Program-made: the position numbers and the translations under genes
Shown: piece by piece, positions 1-6,404 of the stretch
Position numbering within the stretch: the first letter of the stretch is position 1
Layout of the letters: each line of letters starts with the position of its first letter
NCBI GenBank assembly: GCA_041191145.1
Contig: JBEEPK010000090.1
Location: 1-6,781, forward strand
Source: UBA961 sp041191145
GTDB taxonomy: Bacteria; Bacteroidota; Ignavibacteria; Kapaibacteriales; UBA961
Direction of reading: 5' to 3'
DNA: 6,781 bases
Notes under the pieces: generated by a model
What the model was told of the DNA's origin: nothing
The model's input: the letters and a program-made list of their open reading frames with translations, nothing else
Databases searched by the model: none

Positions 1-506
1 AGCGTTGCGCCATTGGAATGTCGCATGATAAATGCAGGAGAAGTAGGATCCCATGCGGTATATCCACGAGCTTCGAATGTTGCACGCAAACCACCACTTG
101 GAAATGATGAAGCATCCGGCTCGCCTTGAATTAATTCTTTGCCGGAAAATTCTGTGATTGCTCCACCGGAAGAATTTGGCGAAACAAAACTCTCATGCTT
201 CTCAGCAGTACTGCCTGTTAGCGGCTGAAACCAGTGCGTATAATGTGTGGCACCTTTTTCCAAAGCCCATTCTTTCATCGCAAGTGCAACAATATCAGCG
301 ATTGTTCTGTCGAGTGGAATGCCATGCTCTACAGTAGAAAGCAGAGATTTAAATACCGGCTTGGAGAGTTTATTGCGAAAGACATCCATAGTGAGAACAT
401 CTTCGGCAAAGATTCGCGTGATATCCGTGGGAATGGATTCCGCAGAACCATGTAATTTCCAATTGTTGACAGCAGCGAGGACATCATAATTAGCTGAGAG
501 TTGCAT
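1..506 (-). CDS. glnN: Type III glutamine synthetase (GlnN), N-terminal part, cut by the left edge
   Basis: This is the first 168 residues of a type III glutamine synthetase, which makes glutamine from glutamate, ammonia and ATP in the cytoplasm. The family is about 700 residues long, so roughly three quarters lies outside the window. The reverse complement reads through without a stop. It carries the GSIII N-terminal blocks THYTHWFQPLTGSTAEKH (residues 87-104), FSGKELIQGEPDASSFPSGG (120-139) and FEARGYTAWDPTSPAF (144-159). This Phe-rich 'HYTHWFQPLT' region is specific to GSIII and absent from GSI. The ATG at 506 is the only ATG that gives a family-like N-terminus (MQLSANYDV). The frame stays open upstream into lrp but has no other ATG, and there is no clear Shine-Dalgarno. 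The gene lies 31 bases after the Lrp-type regulator on the same strand, so co-transcription is likely. Family call is firm; start is moderately sure. Confidence 0.93.
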   Translation of the reverse strand, partial: MQLSANYDVLAAVNNWKLHGSAESIPTDITRIFAEDVLTMDVFRNKLSKPVFKSLLSTVEHGIPLDRTIADIVALAMKEWALEKGATHYTHWFQPLTGSTAEKHESFVSPNSSGGAITEFSGKELIQGEPDASSFPSGGLRATFEARGYTAWDPTSPAFIMRHSNGAT

Positions 507-537
507 TGCATGTACCGGATATAATTGAGAAATATAG

Positions 538-1002
538 TCAAGATTGATGTGACAATGGAAGCGTAAGTGACTCGATATGCGTGGAAAGGACTAAATTTGT
601 GATAGTTCTTTTCACTCCCGGAATTTGTTGGAGTCCGGATAATAGGCGTTCAAGTGATGCAGTGTTCTTTGTTCTGATTTTCAAGAGATGAGAAGCATTA
701 CCCGTGATTGCATGACATTCTAGTAATTCAGGCATGGTTTTGCAAGCAGAGATGAATTGCTCATAATATACGCTCGATTCGATATCAACAAAGACATAGG
801 CAGTCAAATCAAAACCAAAATCATCGGATTTCAATTGTGCATGATACCCTTTGATGATGCCTTGCTCTTCCAATTTTCTGACATGTTCACTGACAGAAGC
901 AACCGATAATCCGACTTGCTCGGCTATCTGACTGAGTTGCATGCGCGCAGAAGACTGAAGAAGCGCGCAGATTTTACGGTCGATTTCTTTAATTTCAGAC
1001 AT
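538..1002 (-). CDS. Lrp/AsnC-family transcriptional regulator
   Basis: This is a 154-residue feast/famine regulator of normal family length. Residues 4-63 form the AsnC-type winged helix-turn-helix: EIDRKICALLQ, then LSQIAEQVGLSVASVSEHVRKLEEQGIIKGY. A short linker leads to the RAM ligand-binding and oligomerisation domain (about 67-145), with TGNASHLLKIRTK at 100-112 and IPGVKRTITNLVLS at 127-140. Family members bind amino acids and form dimers or octamers. The usual Asp in the G-x-x-D loop is Ser104 here, so the effector may differ. I chose the ATG at 1002 because MSEIKEIDRKI is the classical N-terminus. The open frame continues upstream to 1155 but encodes unrelated residues and overlaps mtgA. 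No Shine-Dalgarno is visible. The gene is divergent from mtgA and directly upstream of glnN. A role in nitrogen or amino-acid control is inferred from that neighbour, and autoregulation is usual for the family. Confidence 0.93.
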   Translation of the reverse strand: MSEIKEIDRKICALLQSSARMQLSQIAEQVGLSVASVSEHVRKLEEQGIIKGYHAQLKSDDFGFDLTAYVFVDIESSVYYEQFISACKTMPELLECHAITGNASHLLKIRTKNTASLERLLSGLQQIPGVKRTITNLVLSTHIESLTLPLSHQS

Positions 1003-1032
1003 ATTGTCAGAAAAATGATGATAAAACGCCCT

Positions 1033-1064
1033 CGAAACTAAAAACTTTTCGAAAATTATGCAAA
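1033..1064 (-). promoter_or_regulatory. Candidate Bacteroidota-type promoter of the lrp-like gene
   Basis: Read on the minus strand, TTTG (1064-1061) is followed after 20 bases by TAGTTTCG (1040-1033). This matches the Bacteroidota layout TTTG / TAnnTTTG with one mismatch in the last four bases. The distance to the start codon at 1002 is about 30 bases. The region overlaps the start codon of the divergent mtgA gene and the direct repeats around it. This is a pattern match only. Confidence 0.4.
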
Positions 1065-1080
1065 AAACTAAAAAGTTTTC
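1035..1080. repeat. 16-bp direct repeat pair in the lrp/mtgA divergent region, possible operator
   Basis: AAACTAAAAACTTTTC (1035-1050) recurs at 1065-1080 as AAACTAAAAAGTTTTC, with one mismatch and an exact 30-bp offset. The second copy holds the inverted repeat AAAACT-N4-AGTTTT (1064-1079). The first copy overlaps the perfect palindrome TTTTCGAAAA (1046-1055). The pair straddles the mtgA start codon and overlaps the candidate lrp promoter. AT-rich, helically phased sites suit binding by an Lrp-type protein, but that role is inferred. Confidence 0.55.
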
Positions 1081-1759
1081 ATTTGGTAGATTCCTTCTTC
1101 TTATCGGTAAAATCCTGATTTCTTCGGTCATTTTTTCCGTTTTGCTGGTTGCCATTTATACGGTGGTTCATCCTCCGATCACTCCACTCATGTTGATTCG
1201 TCCAATTGAGGGGCTTTTTTCCGGAAAATTTGTGGGCATCAATCGTGATTGGAAAAGTTATGATGAGATATCGCCTTTTGTATTTCGTGCAGTCATTGGT
1301 GCCGAAGATGGGAAGTTCATGAAGCATGATGGATTTGACTGGAATGCAATCAAAAGAGCTCGAAGAGTGAATGCGATGAGAAAAGGGAAGCGCTTGATTG
1401 GAGCAAGTACGATTTCCATGCAAACTTCAAAGAATGTGTTTTTATGGCCCGGTAGAAATTATGTGCGCAAGGCATTGGAAGCATATTTTACTGTCTTGAT
1501 TGAAGCAATTTGGGGCAAGAAAAGAATTTTGGAAGTATATGTCAATTCCATCGAATGGGGGAATGGCATCTATGGGGTCGAGGCGGCATCGCAGGAATAT
1601 TTTAATAAATCGGCAGCTGACCTGACTAAAAATGAGGCGGCTTTGCTTGCTGCTGTTTTGCCAAATCCCAGAAAGTGGTCTGCCGGAAAGCCATCACCCT
1701 ATATCAAAAAAAGAGCTCGATCGATTCAAGGTAGAATGGGCGTCGCGATTCCTAAATAA
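1058..1759 (+). CDS. mtgA: Monofunctional biosynthetic peptidoglycan transglycosylase
   Basis: This 233-residue GT51 glycosyltransferase polymerises lipid II into glycan strands at the outer face of the cytoplasmic membrane. It has no transpeptidase domain and its length fits MtgA. A basic N-terminus is followed by one membrane segment (about 12-36). The GT51 motifs come in order. Motif I is EDGKFMKHDGFDW (83-95), with Glu83 as the expected catalytic base. Motif II is GASTISMQTSKN (115-126), where Met121 replaces the common Gln. Next is FLWPGRNYVRKALEAYFT, typical of MtgA. Last is KKRILEVYVNSIEWGNGIYG followed by AASQEYFNK. All key residues appear present. The ATG at 1058 gives a sensible short cytoplasmic tail, although no Shine-Dalgarno precedes it and no other ATG occurs before the membrane segment. 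The gene is divergent from the lrp-like gene and converges on recA 50 bases downstream. Confidence 0.96.
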   Translation: MQKTKKFSFGRFLLLIGKILISSVIFSVLLVAIYTVVHPPITPLMLIRPIEGLFSGKFVGINRDWKSYDEISPFVFRAVIGAEDGKFMKHDGFDWNAIKRARRVNAMRKGKRLIGASTISMQTSKNVFLWPGRNYVRKALEAYFTVLIEAIWGKKRILEVYVNSIEWGNGIYGVEAASQEYFNKSAADLTKNEAALLAAVLPNPRKWSAGKPSPYIKKRARSIQGRMGVAIPK

Positions 1760-1791
1760 AAAAGCGGGAGCATTCGATGGAATGTCCCGCT
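1758..1791 (-). terminator. Rho-independent terminator of recA
   Basis: AGCGGGA (1763-1769) pairs with TCCCGCT (1785-1791), and CATTC (1771-1775) pairs with GAATG (1780-1784). This gives a 12-bp stem with one bulged base (1770) and a GATG tetraloop. On the minus strand it is followed by six T residues and ATTT, 19 bases after the recA stop. The plus strand has no T tract after the stem, so termination of mtgA by this hairpin would be weaker. The A/T run overlaps the mtgA stop codon. Confidence 0.88.
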
Positions 1792-1809
1792 CAATGTATA
1801 TCTGTTCTA

Positions 1810-2844
1810 TCAGAGCTTAAGTGCTTTCTTTACTTCGGATTCAATCTCGGCAAAAAGTGCTTCATTTTCTTGTAAGAGTTTTCTGAAGCTATCTCTCCCT
1901 TGTACGCGTTCTTCTTTATATGTGAGCCATGAACCGCTTTTTGCGACTATACCATGTTCAATGGCAACATCCAGTAAGTCACCAATCTTTGAAATTCCCT
2001 CATTATAGAGGATATCAAATTCAGTTTCACGGAATGGTGCGGCAACTTTGTTCTTCACGACTTTTGCTCTCACGCGATTACCGATGATTTCCTGGCCATC
2101 CTTGATCACATCCTTGCGTCTTATATCAATGCGGACAGATGCATAATATTTCAATGCATTGCCACCCGTTGTGACTTCAGGATTGCCATAAATCACGCCG
2201 ATTTTACTACGCAATTGATTGGTGAAGATAACACAGGTACTGGAGCGACCAATTGCTGCATTGAGTTTTCTCATGGCTTGTGACATCAAACGAGCTTGAG
2301 AACCCATTTGCGCTTCGCCCATATCACCTTCAATTTCAACGCGCGGAGTCAATGCTGCAACAGAGTCGATAATAACCACATCAATCGCATTGCTACGAAC
2401 AAGTGTTTCAACAATCTCAAGTGCTTGTTCACCAAACTCTGGTTGAGAAATCAAGAGATTACCTAGATCCACGCCCAATTTCTGGGCATATTTCGTATCG
2501 AGTGCATGTTCGGCATCCACAAAAGCGGCAATTCCGCCATTCTTTTGTGCATTGGCAATGATATGCAAACAAATGGTTGTTTTACCGGATGATTCGGGTC
2601 CATAAATCTCGACGATACGACCTTTCGGTACACCGCCAATTCCCAAGCATGCATCGAAGGAAATGGAACCTGTGGAAATCGCATCGATTGCAACTGGCTG
2701 TGCATCAGCCAAGCGCATGATGGATCCTTTCCCAAATTGTTTTTCGATTTGATCGATTGCACTTTCAGCCAATTTCAGCTTTGATGCATCAATCTTTGAA
2801 GTTGGCTGTTTATCAGCTACTTTATCGGCTTTGGATTCTGCCAT
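1810..2844 (-). CDS. recA: Recombinase RecA
   Basis: RecA forms ATP-dependent filaments on single-stranded DNA, catalyses strand exchange, and serves as co-protease in SOS systems. The 344-residue product is full length. Walker A is GPESSGKT (82-89), followed by FVDAEHALD and Walker B in IDVVIIDSVAAL. The region after that carries the L1-type segment EGDMGEAQMGSQARLMSQAMRKL. Then come TNQLRSKIGVIYGNPEVTTGGNAL, covering the L2 DNA-binding loop, and YYASVRIDIRRK. The C-terminal domain ends in ESEVKKALKL and lacks the long acidic tail of E. coli RecA. The Lys-rich extension before residue 24 (KADKVADKQPTSK) is lineage-variable. I chose the ATG at 2844 over the in-frame ATG at 2853 because GAAGGA (2858-2853) lies at ideal spacing from 2844 and abuts or overlaps the earlier one. 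No E. coli-like (CTGT-N8-ACAG) or Bacillus-like LexA box is visible upstream. Confidence 0.98.
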   Translation of the reverse strand: MAESKADKVADKQPTSKIDASKLKLAESAIDQIEKQFGKGSIMRLADAQPVAIDAISTGSISFDACLGIGGVPKGRIVEIYGPESSGKTTICLHIIANAQKNGGIAAFVDAEHALDTKYAQKLGVDLGNLLISQPEFGEQALEIVETLVRSNAIDVVIIDSVAALTPRVEIEGDMGEAQMGSQARLMSQAMRKLNAAIGRSSTCVIFTNQLRSKIGVIYGNPEVTTGGNALKYYASVRIDIRRKDVIKDGQEIIGNRVRAKVVKNKVAAPFRETEFDILYNEGISKIGDLLDVAIEHGIVAKSGSWLTYKEERVQGRDSFRKLLQENEALFAEIESEVKKALKL

Positions 2845-2852
2845 GAATTGCA

Positions 2853-2858
2853 TCCTTC
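2853..2858 (-). promoter_or_regulatory. Shine-Dalgarno site deciding the recA start
   Basis: GAAGGA on the minus strand ends 8 bases before the ATG at 2844. It overlaps the alternative in-frame ATG at 2853, which would leave that codon without a spaced ribosome binding site. It is one of the few clear Shine-Dalgarno sequences in this window. Confidence 0.6.
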
Positions 2859-2872
2859 AGAGTAATGTGCCC

Positions 2873-2930
2873 GGCTCATTGGGAGTCTGTTTGAGCCTGG
2901 TTCGGAAATTATCATTTACCCCAACTCCCA
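2873..2930 (-). promoter_or_regulatory. Possible H-type pseudoknot in the recA leader
   Basis: In minus-strand RNA, TGGGAGT (2930-2924) can pair with ACTCCCA (2886-2880), a 7-bp stem. GGCTCA (2897-2892) can pair with TGAGCC (2878-2873), a 6-bp stem. The two interleave, giving a pseudoknot with connecting loops of 26, 5 and 1 bases, ending about 28 bases before the recA start. Stems of this length can occur by chance in a leader of this size, so this is a structural candidate only. It does not match a riboswitch class that I recognise. Confidence 0.3.
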
Positions 2931-2950
2931 CATGCAAATTAGCACATTAA

Positions 2951-2973
2951 CCAAGCATCAACAATATGCTTGG
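2951..2973 (-). terminator. Hairpin downstream of typA, weak terminator candidate
   Basis: CCAAGCAT (2951-2958) and ATGCTTGG (2966-2973) form a perfect 8-bp stem with a 7-base loop. It lies 42 bases after the typA stop on the minus strand. It is followed by TTAATGTG rather than a T tract, so it may slow RNA polymerase or protect the mRNA end instead of terminating efficiently. Read-through from typA into recA is possible. Confidence 0.45.
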
Positions 2974-3015
2974 GCTAGTTTCAGGGAGATTTCAGGGCAA
3001 TTGTGGAAAAATTGT

Positions 3016-4860
3016 TTAAGATTCCGCTTGTTGCTTTGAACGCTTCGCAGCTCTTTGACGAGATGTGGTGTCCAAGATCTTCTTTCTGATACGCAAACTC
3101 ACCGGTGTAACTTCAAGCAATTCATCATCTTCAATGAATTCGATGAATTGTTCAAGACTCATATCGCGTGGGGTATCCAATTTCACGATTCCATCAGAAC
3201 CGCTTGCGCGCATATTCGTCAAATGCTTCGCACGACAAGGATTGATGCTTAGATCATCTTCTCTTGAGTTTTCACCAACTACCATTCCTTCATAAATTTC
3301 AACGCCAGGCGCTACAAATAAAGTGCCTCTTTCCTGAACCATTTCAAGAGCGTATGCAGTAGAAACACCAGGTTCCATCGACACAAGCGCGCCTTTCGTG
3401 CGACCTGAAAGTTGACCTTTATGTGGTTGATAATCATGGAATGTATGATGAAGAATACCGGCACCTCTAGTAGATGTGAGGAATTCTGTACGGAAACCAA
3501 TTAGTCCGCGAGCAGGAACATAGAATTCTGCGCGAATGACATCGGCGGTGGGCATCATATTGACCATTTCACCTTTTCTTCTTCCGAGAATTTCGATGAC
3601 TGTTCCAACATGCGTATCTGGAACATCAACAATCACATGTTCAATCGGCTCGAGCAATGCTCCTTTTTCATCACGCTTGAACAAAACTTCTGGTTTTGAT
3701 ACCGCGAATTCATATCCTTCTCTGCGCATGGTTTCGATTAAGATTGCAAGTTGTAATTCGCCACGACCGGACACTTTAAAGGTATCAGGTGAATCTGTTT
3801 CAGCAACACGAAGTGCAACATTTGTTCGAAGTTCACGGAATAAGCGTTCTCTGAGTTTTGGCGTGGTAACATGTTTTCCTTCTCTACCCGCAAAAGGAGA
3901 ATTGTTCACGCTGAATTCCATCGCGATTGTTGGTTCTTCGATATTCACATAAGGAAGTGGTTCAGTATCGGAAATATCAGAAATTGTATCACCGATATGC
4001 ACATTTTCAAAACCGGAAAGTGCGATAATTTCGCCGGCTGCTGCCTCTGTGATTTCTTTTCTTTGCACGCCTTCATAGGCATACATTTTAGTGATTCTTT
4101 GTTGTTCAACTGAACCATCGGGACGAATAAGAAGAACAGAATCACCGGTTTTCACAGCGCCTTTTTGAATTCTTCCAATAGCGATACGACCGATATAATC
4201 ACTCCAATCAAGAGCTGTGATAATCATCTTGAATGGACTATCTGCTTCAATTTTTGGAGGTGGAATTTTTTCGATGATTTTCTCTAAGAGCGGAGCAAGT
4301 GTTTCTGGTTCTTTGTCGAGTGACAAAGTGGATTTACCTTGCTTTGCAATGGCATAAATCACCGGGAAATCAAGTTGATGATAATCTGCGCCGAGAGAAA
4401 TAAAGAGCTCAAGTACTTCATCCAATACTTCAGGGGCGCGTGCATCAGAGCGATCGATTTTATTGATGACGACAATTGGTGTTAATGCAAGTTCAAGTGC
4501 TTTTTTCAATACAAAGCGAGTTTGTGGGAGTGGACCTTCAGCTGCATCAACGAGGAGCAATACACCATCCACCATACTCAAAATACGCTCAACTTCACCG
4601 CCGAAATCAGAGTGACCGGGAGTGTCAACGATATTGATTTTGATATCATTCCACCGCACGGCTGCATTTTTAGCCATGATGGTGATGCCGCGTTCTTTTT
4701 CGATATCACCTGAGTCCATCACGCGTTCAGTGACGACTTGATTATCTCGGAATGTTCCTGATTGTCTAAGAAGATGATCAACCAATGTTGTTTTTCCATG
4801 GTCAACATGGGCGATGATTGCGATATTACGAATATCTGCGCGGGGAGAGGTATTACTCAT
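3016..4860 (-). CDS. typA: Ribosome-associated translational GTPase TypA/BipA
   Basis: This 614-residue protein is a full-length member of the EF-G-like GTPase family. It binds the 70S ribosome and supports ribosome assembly and translation under stress or cold. The G domain carries G1 AHVDHGKT (17-24), switch I with DIEKERGITI (52-61), G3 DTPGH (79-83) and G4 NKID (133-136). A beta-barrel domain II follows at about 205-295. Next is an EF-G domain III-like part with the family signature GRGELQLAILIETMRREGYE, then a domain V-like part with PARGLIGFRTEFLT. The TypA-specific C-terminal domain has DDLSINPCRAKHLTNMRASG, a conserved basic ribosome-binding stretch. The protein lacks EF-G domain IV, as expected for TypA. 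The ATG at 4860 starts directly before the G domain. No strong Shine-Dalgarno is seen, but a TAnnTTTG promoter element sits 33 bases upstream. The gene is divergent from the sdpI-like gene. Confidence 0.98.
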   Translation of the reverse strand: MSNTSPRADIRNIAIIAHVDHGKTTLVDHLLRQSGTFRDNQVVTERVMDSGDIEKERGITIMAKNAAVRWNDIKINIVDTPGHSDFGGEVERILSMVDGVLLLVDAAEGPLPQTRFVLKKALELALTPIVVINKIDRSDARAPEVLDEVLELFISLGADYHQLDFPVIYAIAKQGKSTLSLDKEPETLAPLLEKIIEKIPPPKIEADSPFKMIITALDWSDYIGRIAIGRIQKGAVKTGDSVLLIRPDGSVEQQRITKMYAYEGVQRKEITEAAAGEIIALSGFENVHIGDTISDISDTEPLPYVNIEEPTIAMEFSVNNSPFAGREGKHVTTPKLRERLFRELRTNVALRVAETDSPDTFKVSGRGELQLAILIETMRREGYEFAVSKPEVLFKRDEKGALLEPIEHVIVDVPDTHVGTVIEILGRRKGEMVNMMPTADVIRAEFYVPARGLIGFRTEFLTSTRGAGILHHTFHDYQPHKGQLSGRTKGALVSMEPGVSTAYALEMVQERGTLFVAPGVEIYEGMVVGENSREDDLSINPCRAKHLTNMRASGSDGIVKLDTPRDMSLEQFIEFIEDDELLEVTPVSLRIRKKILDTTSRQRAAKRSKQQAES

Positions 4861-4892
4861 TGAAGATTAGGCCTTTGAAACAAAACAAGTTG

Positions 4893-4900
4893 CAAAGATA
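4893..4900 (-). promoter_or_regulatory. TAnnTTTG promoter element upstream of typA
   Basis: TATCTTTG on the minus strand exactly fits the Bacteroidota -7 consensus TAnnTTTG and is followed by C, as is common. It ends 32 bases before the typA start codon, a normal leader length. No clear TTTG was found 17-23 bases further upstream, so the -33 part is weak or absent. Confidence 0.5.
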
Positions 4901-4982
4901 CGCACTTTTGATGGAACTCATCCCATGGCAGAATGGCATTATGAGTGAAATCCGTAGTTTACATGAGGTTAACGGAAATGTT

Positions 4983-5669
4983 ATGAATATGAAACAAGAA
5001 AAATCACAAGTTCTCGAGTCAATGATCATCATTTTGGTCATTGCAACTTGGCTCATTGGAGTCATGGCTTATGCTTATGCACCTGACATCGTACCCATAC
5101 ATTGGAATCTGGAAGGGAAGCCGGATAATTATGCGAATAAGGATATAGGATTATTCTTGCTCCCGCTCATCAATACGGGTTTATATCTCTTTCTGCTCTT
5201 TATTCCGAAGATAGATCCAAATAATGAGCAATTACGACAATCCTTGAAAGCACTTCAATGGATTAGGCTTGGCACACATGGTTTGCTAGGAATAATCATG
5301 ATTTGGACCACACTTTCGACAATTGAAGCATCACTTCTCAAGCCCGAATGGATGTTCTCGATCATTTCACTCTTTTTTGCTTTTCTTGGAAGGGCGATGA
5401 CAAATGTGAAGCAGAATTATTTCGTGGGCATTCGCACTCCTTGGACGCTCAGTAATGAAGTTGTTTGGGATGATACGCATCGTTTCACATCGCCACTATG
5501 GTTTTATTCAGGGATTGGGATGGCAATAGTTTCGGCTTTTCTCAGTTTCATGGGATTTGGTGCAGAGATTACACTCTCAGTATTTCTCATATGGATTACG
5601 ATTATTGTGATTATCCCCATTGCTTATTCTTTCAAGAGATTTCGCGAAGAAAAAAAATCCATTCAGTGA
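4983..5669 (+). CDS. SdpI/DUF1648-family integral membrane protein
   Basis: This 228-residue membrane protein has about six helices, near 13-33, 55-75, 94-114, 123-139, 172-191 and 196-216. The first loop has the DUF1648 signature VPIHWNLEGKPDNYANK (37-53). The SdpI signature NYFVGIRTPWTLSNEVVWDDTH spans 145-166. In Bacillus subtilis SdpI protects against the SdpC toxin and sequesters the SdpR repressor, but most homologues have no known role. No sdpC- or sdpR-like gene is nearby, so immunity should not be assumed. The start is uncertain. The frame is open back to an ATG at 4818 inside typA, with other ATGs at 4941 and 4989. I chose 4983 because it leaves a short charged tail before helix 1. 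A weak GAGG lies 14 bases upstream. The next gene follows on the same strand. Confidence 0.85.
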   Translation: MNMKQEKSQVLESMIIILVIATWLIGVMAYAYAPDIVPIHWNLEGKPDNYANKDIGLFLLPLINTGLYLFLLFIPKIDPNNEQLRQSLKALQWIRLGTHGLLGIIMIWTTLSTIEASLLKPEWMFSIISLFFAFLGRAMTNVKQNYFVGIRTPWTLSNEVVWDDTHRFTSPLWFYSGIGMAIVSAFLSFMGFGAEITLSVFLIWITIIVIIPIAYSFKRFREEKKSIQ

Positions 5670-5731
5670 ACGATTTTTGAAACTGATGTGTTAGACCCAC
5701 CTGAATGTATTCTTTCATCGCAGGTGAAGTC

Positions 5732-6316
5732 ATGCCACGATCGACTGTTCAGTCCGAACACATGCAGATCATCGATCAACATATACTAGATGCCCGCATC
5801 GAGGGGATAAATCTCACGGGCGAGACATTGCAAGAAGAGATGGGAAATTCGATTGTTCTTTTTGTATTTCTCAGACACTTTGGATGTCTGTTTTCTAAAG
5901 AGATGGTCATTGATGCAAAAAAGATGATGGAGGAGAACCCTTTTGCTCCTCAGCCCATCTTTTTTTATCAAGGTTCTATTGCAGATGGCAAGGCTTGGTT
6001 TGACAAATATTGGCCACAAGCTAGAGCAATTGCCGATCTCAATCAGCGATTCTACAAAGCCTTTTCTGTGAAATCTGGTGGAATGAAAGAAATGTTTGGT
6101 CCGGATGTCTGGAAATGTGGTCTAAGAGCTGCAGCCAAGGGACTCATCATTGGAAAGCCAATAGGTGATCCATTCACATTGACGAGCACATTACTTGCTC
6201 AAAGAAATCTCATCCTATGGAATCATCAATCAGTGCATGCAGGTGATCTGCCTGATCTATCGAAGCTCGAACATTTTCCGCAGTTTGCTTCGACGGTGTA
6301 TTCTACTCCGAGATAA
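5732..6316 (+). CDS. Peroxiredoxin-like (AhpC/TSA family, SelL/PRXL2-like) protein
   Basis: This predicted cytosolic protein of 194 residues has a thioredoxin fold. The beta strand NSIVLFVFLRHFGC (39-52) leads into the active-site turn, and C-L-F-S (52-55) matches the C-x-x-C position of the AhpC-TSA_2/SelL-related group. Later parts of the fold are visible at PIFFYQG (75-81), KGLIIGKPIGDPFTL (136-150) and a C-terminal HQSVHAGDLPDL, similar to the 'H...GD' ending of that family. Cys52 would be the peroxidatic or redox-active residue. The resolving position is Ser55, and the only other Cys is Cys129. A function in peroxide or thiol chemistry is inferred. I prefer the ATG at 5732 over the in-frame one at 5705 because AGGTGA lies just upstream of it. 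The sdpI-like gene ends 62 bases before, so the two may be co-transcribed. A 6-bp hairpin with no T tract (6321-6335) follows the stop. Confidence 0.75.
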   Translation: MPRSTVQSEHMQIIDQHILDARIEGINLTGETLQEEMGNSIVLFVFLRHFGCLFSKEMVIDAKKMMEENPFAPQPIFFYQGSIADGKAWFDKYWPQARAIADLNQRFYKAFSVKSGGMKEMFGPDVWKCGLRAAAKGLIIGKPIGDPFTLTSTLLAQRNLILWNHQSVHAGDLPDLSKLEHFPQFASTVYSTPR

Positions 6317-6330
6317 GAAAGCAGAATTAT

Positions 6331-6404
6331 TCTGCACCCCGAGCATTAAATCTGTACCCCGAGCATTAAATCTGCACCCCGAGCATTAAATCTGCACCCC
6401 GAGC
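6331..6404. repeat. 20-bp tandem array, about 3.7 copies
   Basis: The unit TCTGCACCCCGAGCATTAAA occurs at 6331-6350, 6351-6370 (one C-to-T change) and 6371-6390. A partial fourth copy at 6391-6404 then continues into the GC-rich element. The 14-base head of the unit equals the head of that element. The GAGCATTAAA part also precedes the second element copy at 6643. The array therefore looks like slipped duplication of the element's left end. There are no spacers, so it is not a CRISPR. Confidence 0.9.

Noticed and set aside
1003..1155. Upstream extension of the Lrp-like reading frame to an ATG at 1155
   Set aside because: The extra 51 residues resemble no Lrp N-terminus and overlap mtgA. The ATG at 1002 gives the classical start.
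1079..1423. 114-codon open frame antisense to mtgA
   Set aside because: It is a shadow of mtgA, with low-complexity composition and no recognisable domain.
2851..2853. Alternative recA start three codons upstream of the chosen one
   Set aside because: The Shine-Dalgarno sequence overlaps this codon, while it is ideally spaced from the ATG at 2844. It remains a minor possibility.
2854..3015. SOS/LexA operator upstream of recA
   Set aside because: Neither CTGT-N8-ACAG nor GAAC-N4-GTTC was found on either strand. A lineage-specific box cannot be excluded.
3536..3952. 138-codon plus-strand open frame inside typA
   Set aside because: It is antisense to strongly conserved typA coding sequence and has no protein-like features of its own.
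4818..4982. Longer N-terminus of the SdpI-like protein starting inside typA
   Set aside because: It would overlap the divergent typA start and promoter and add 55 residues with no family counterpart.
6331..6404. CRISPR array
   Set aside because: The units are directly abutting with no spacers, and no cas gene is present.
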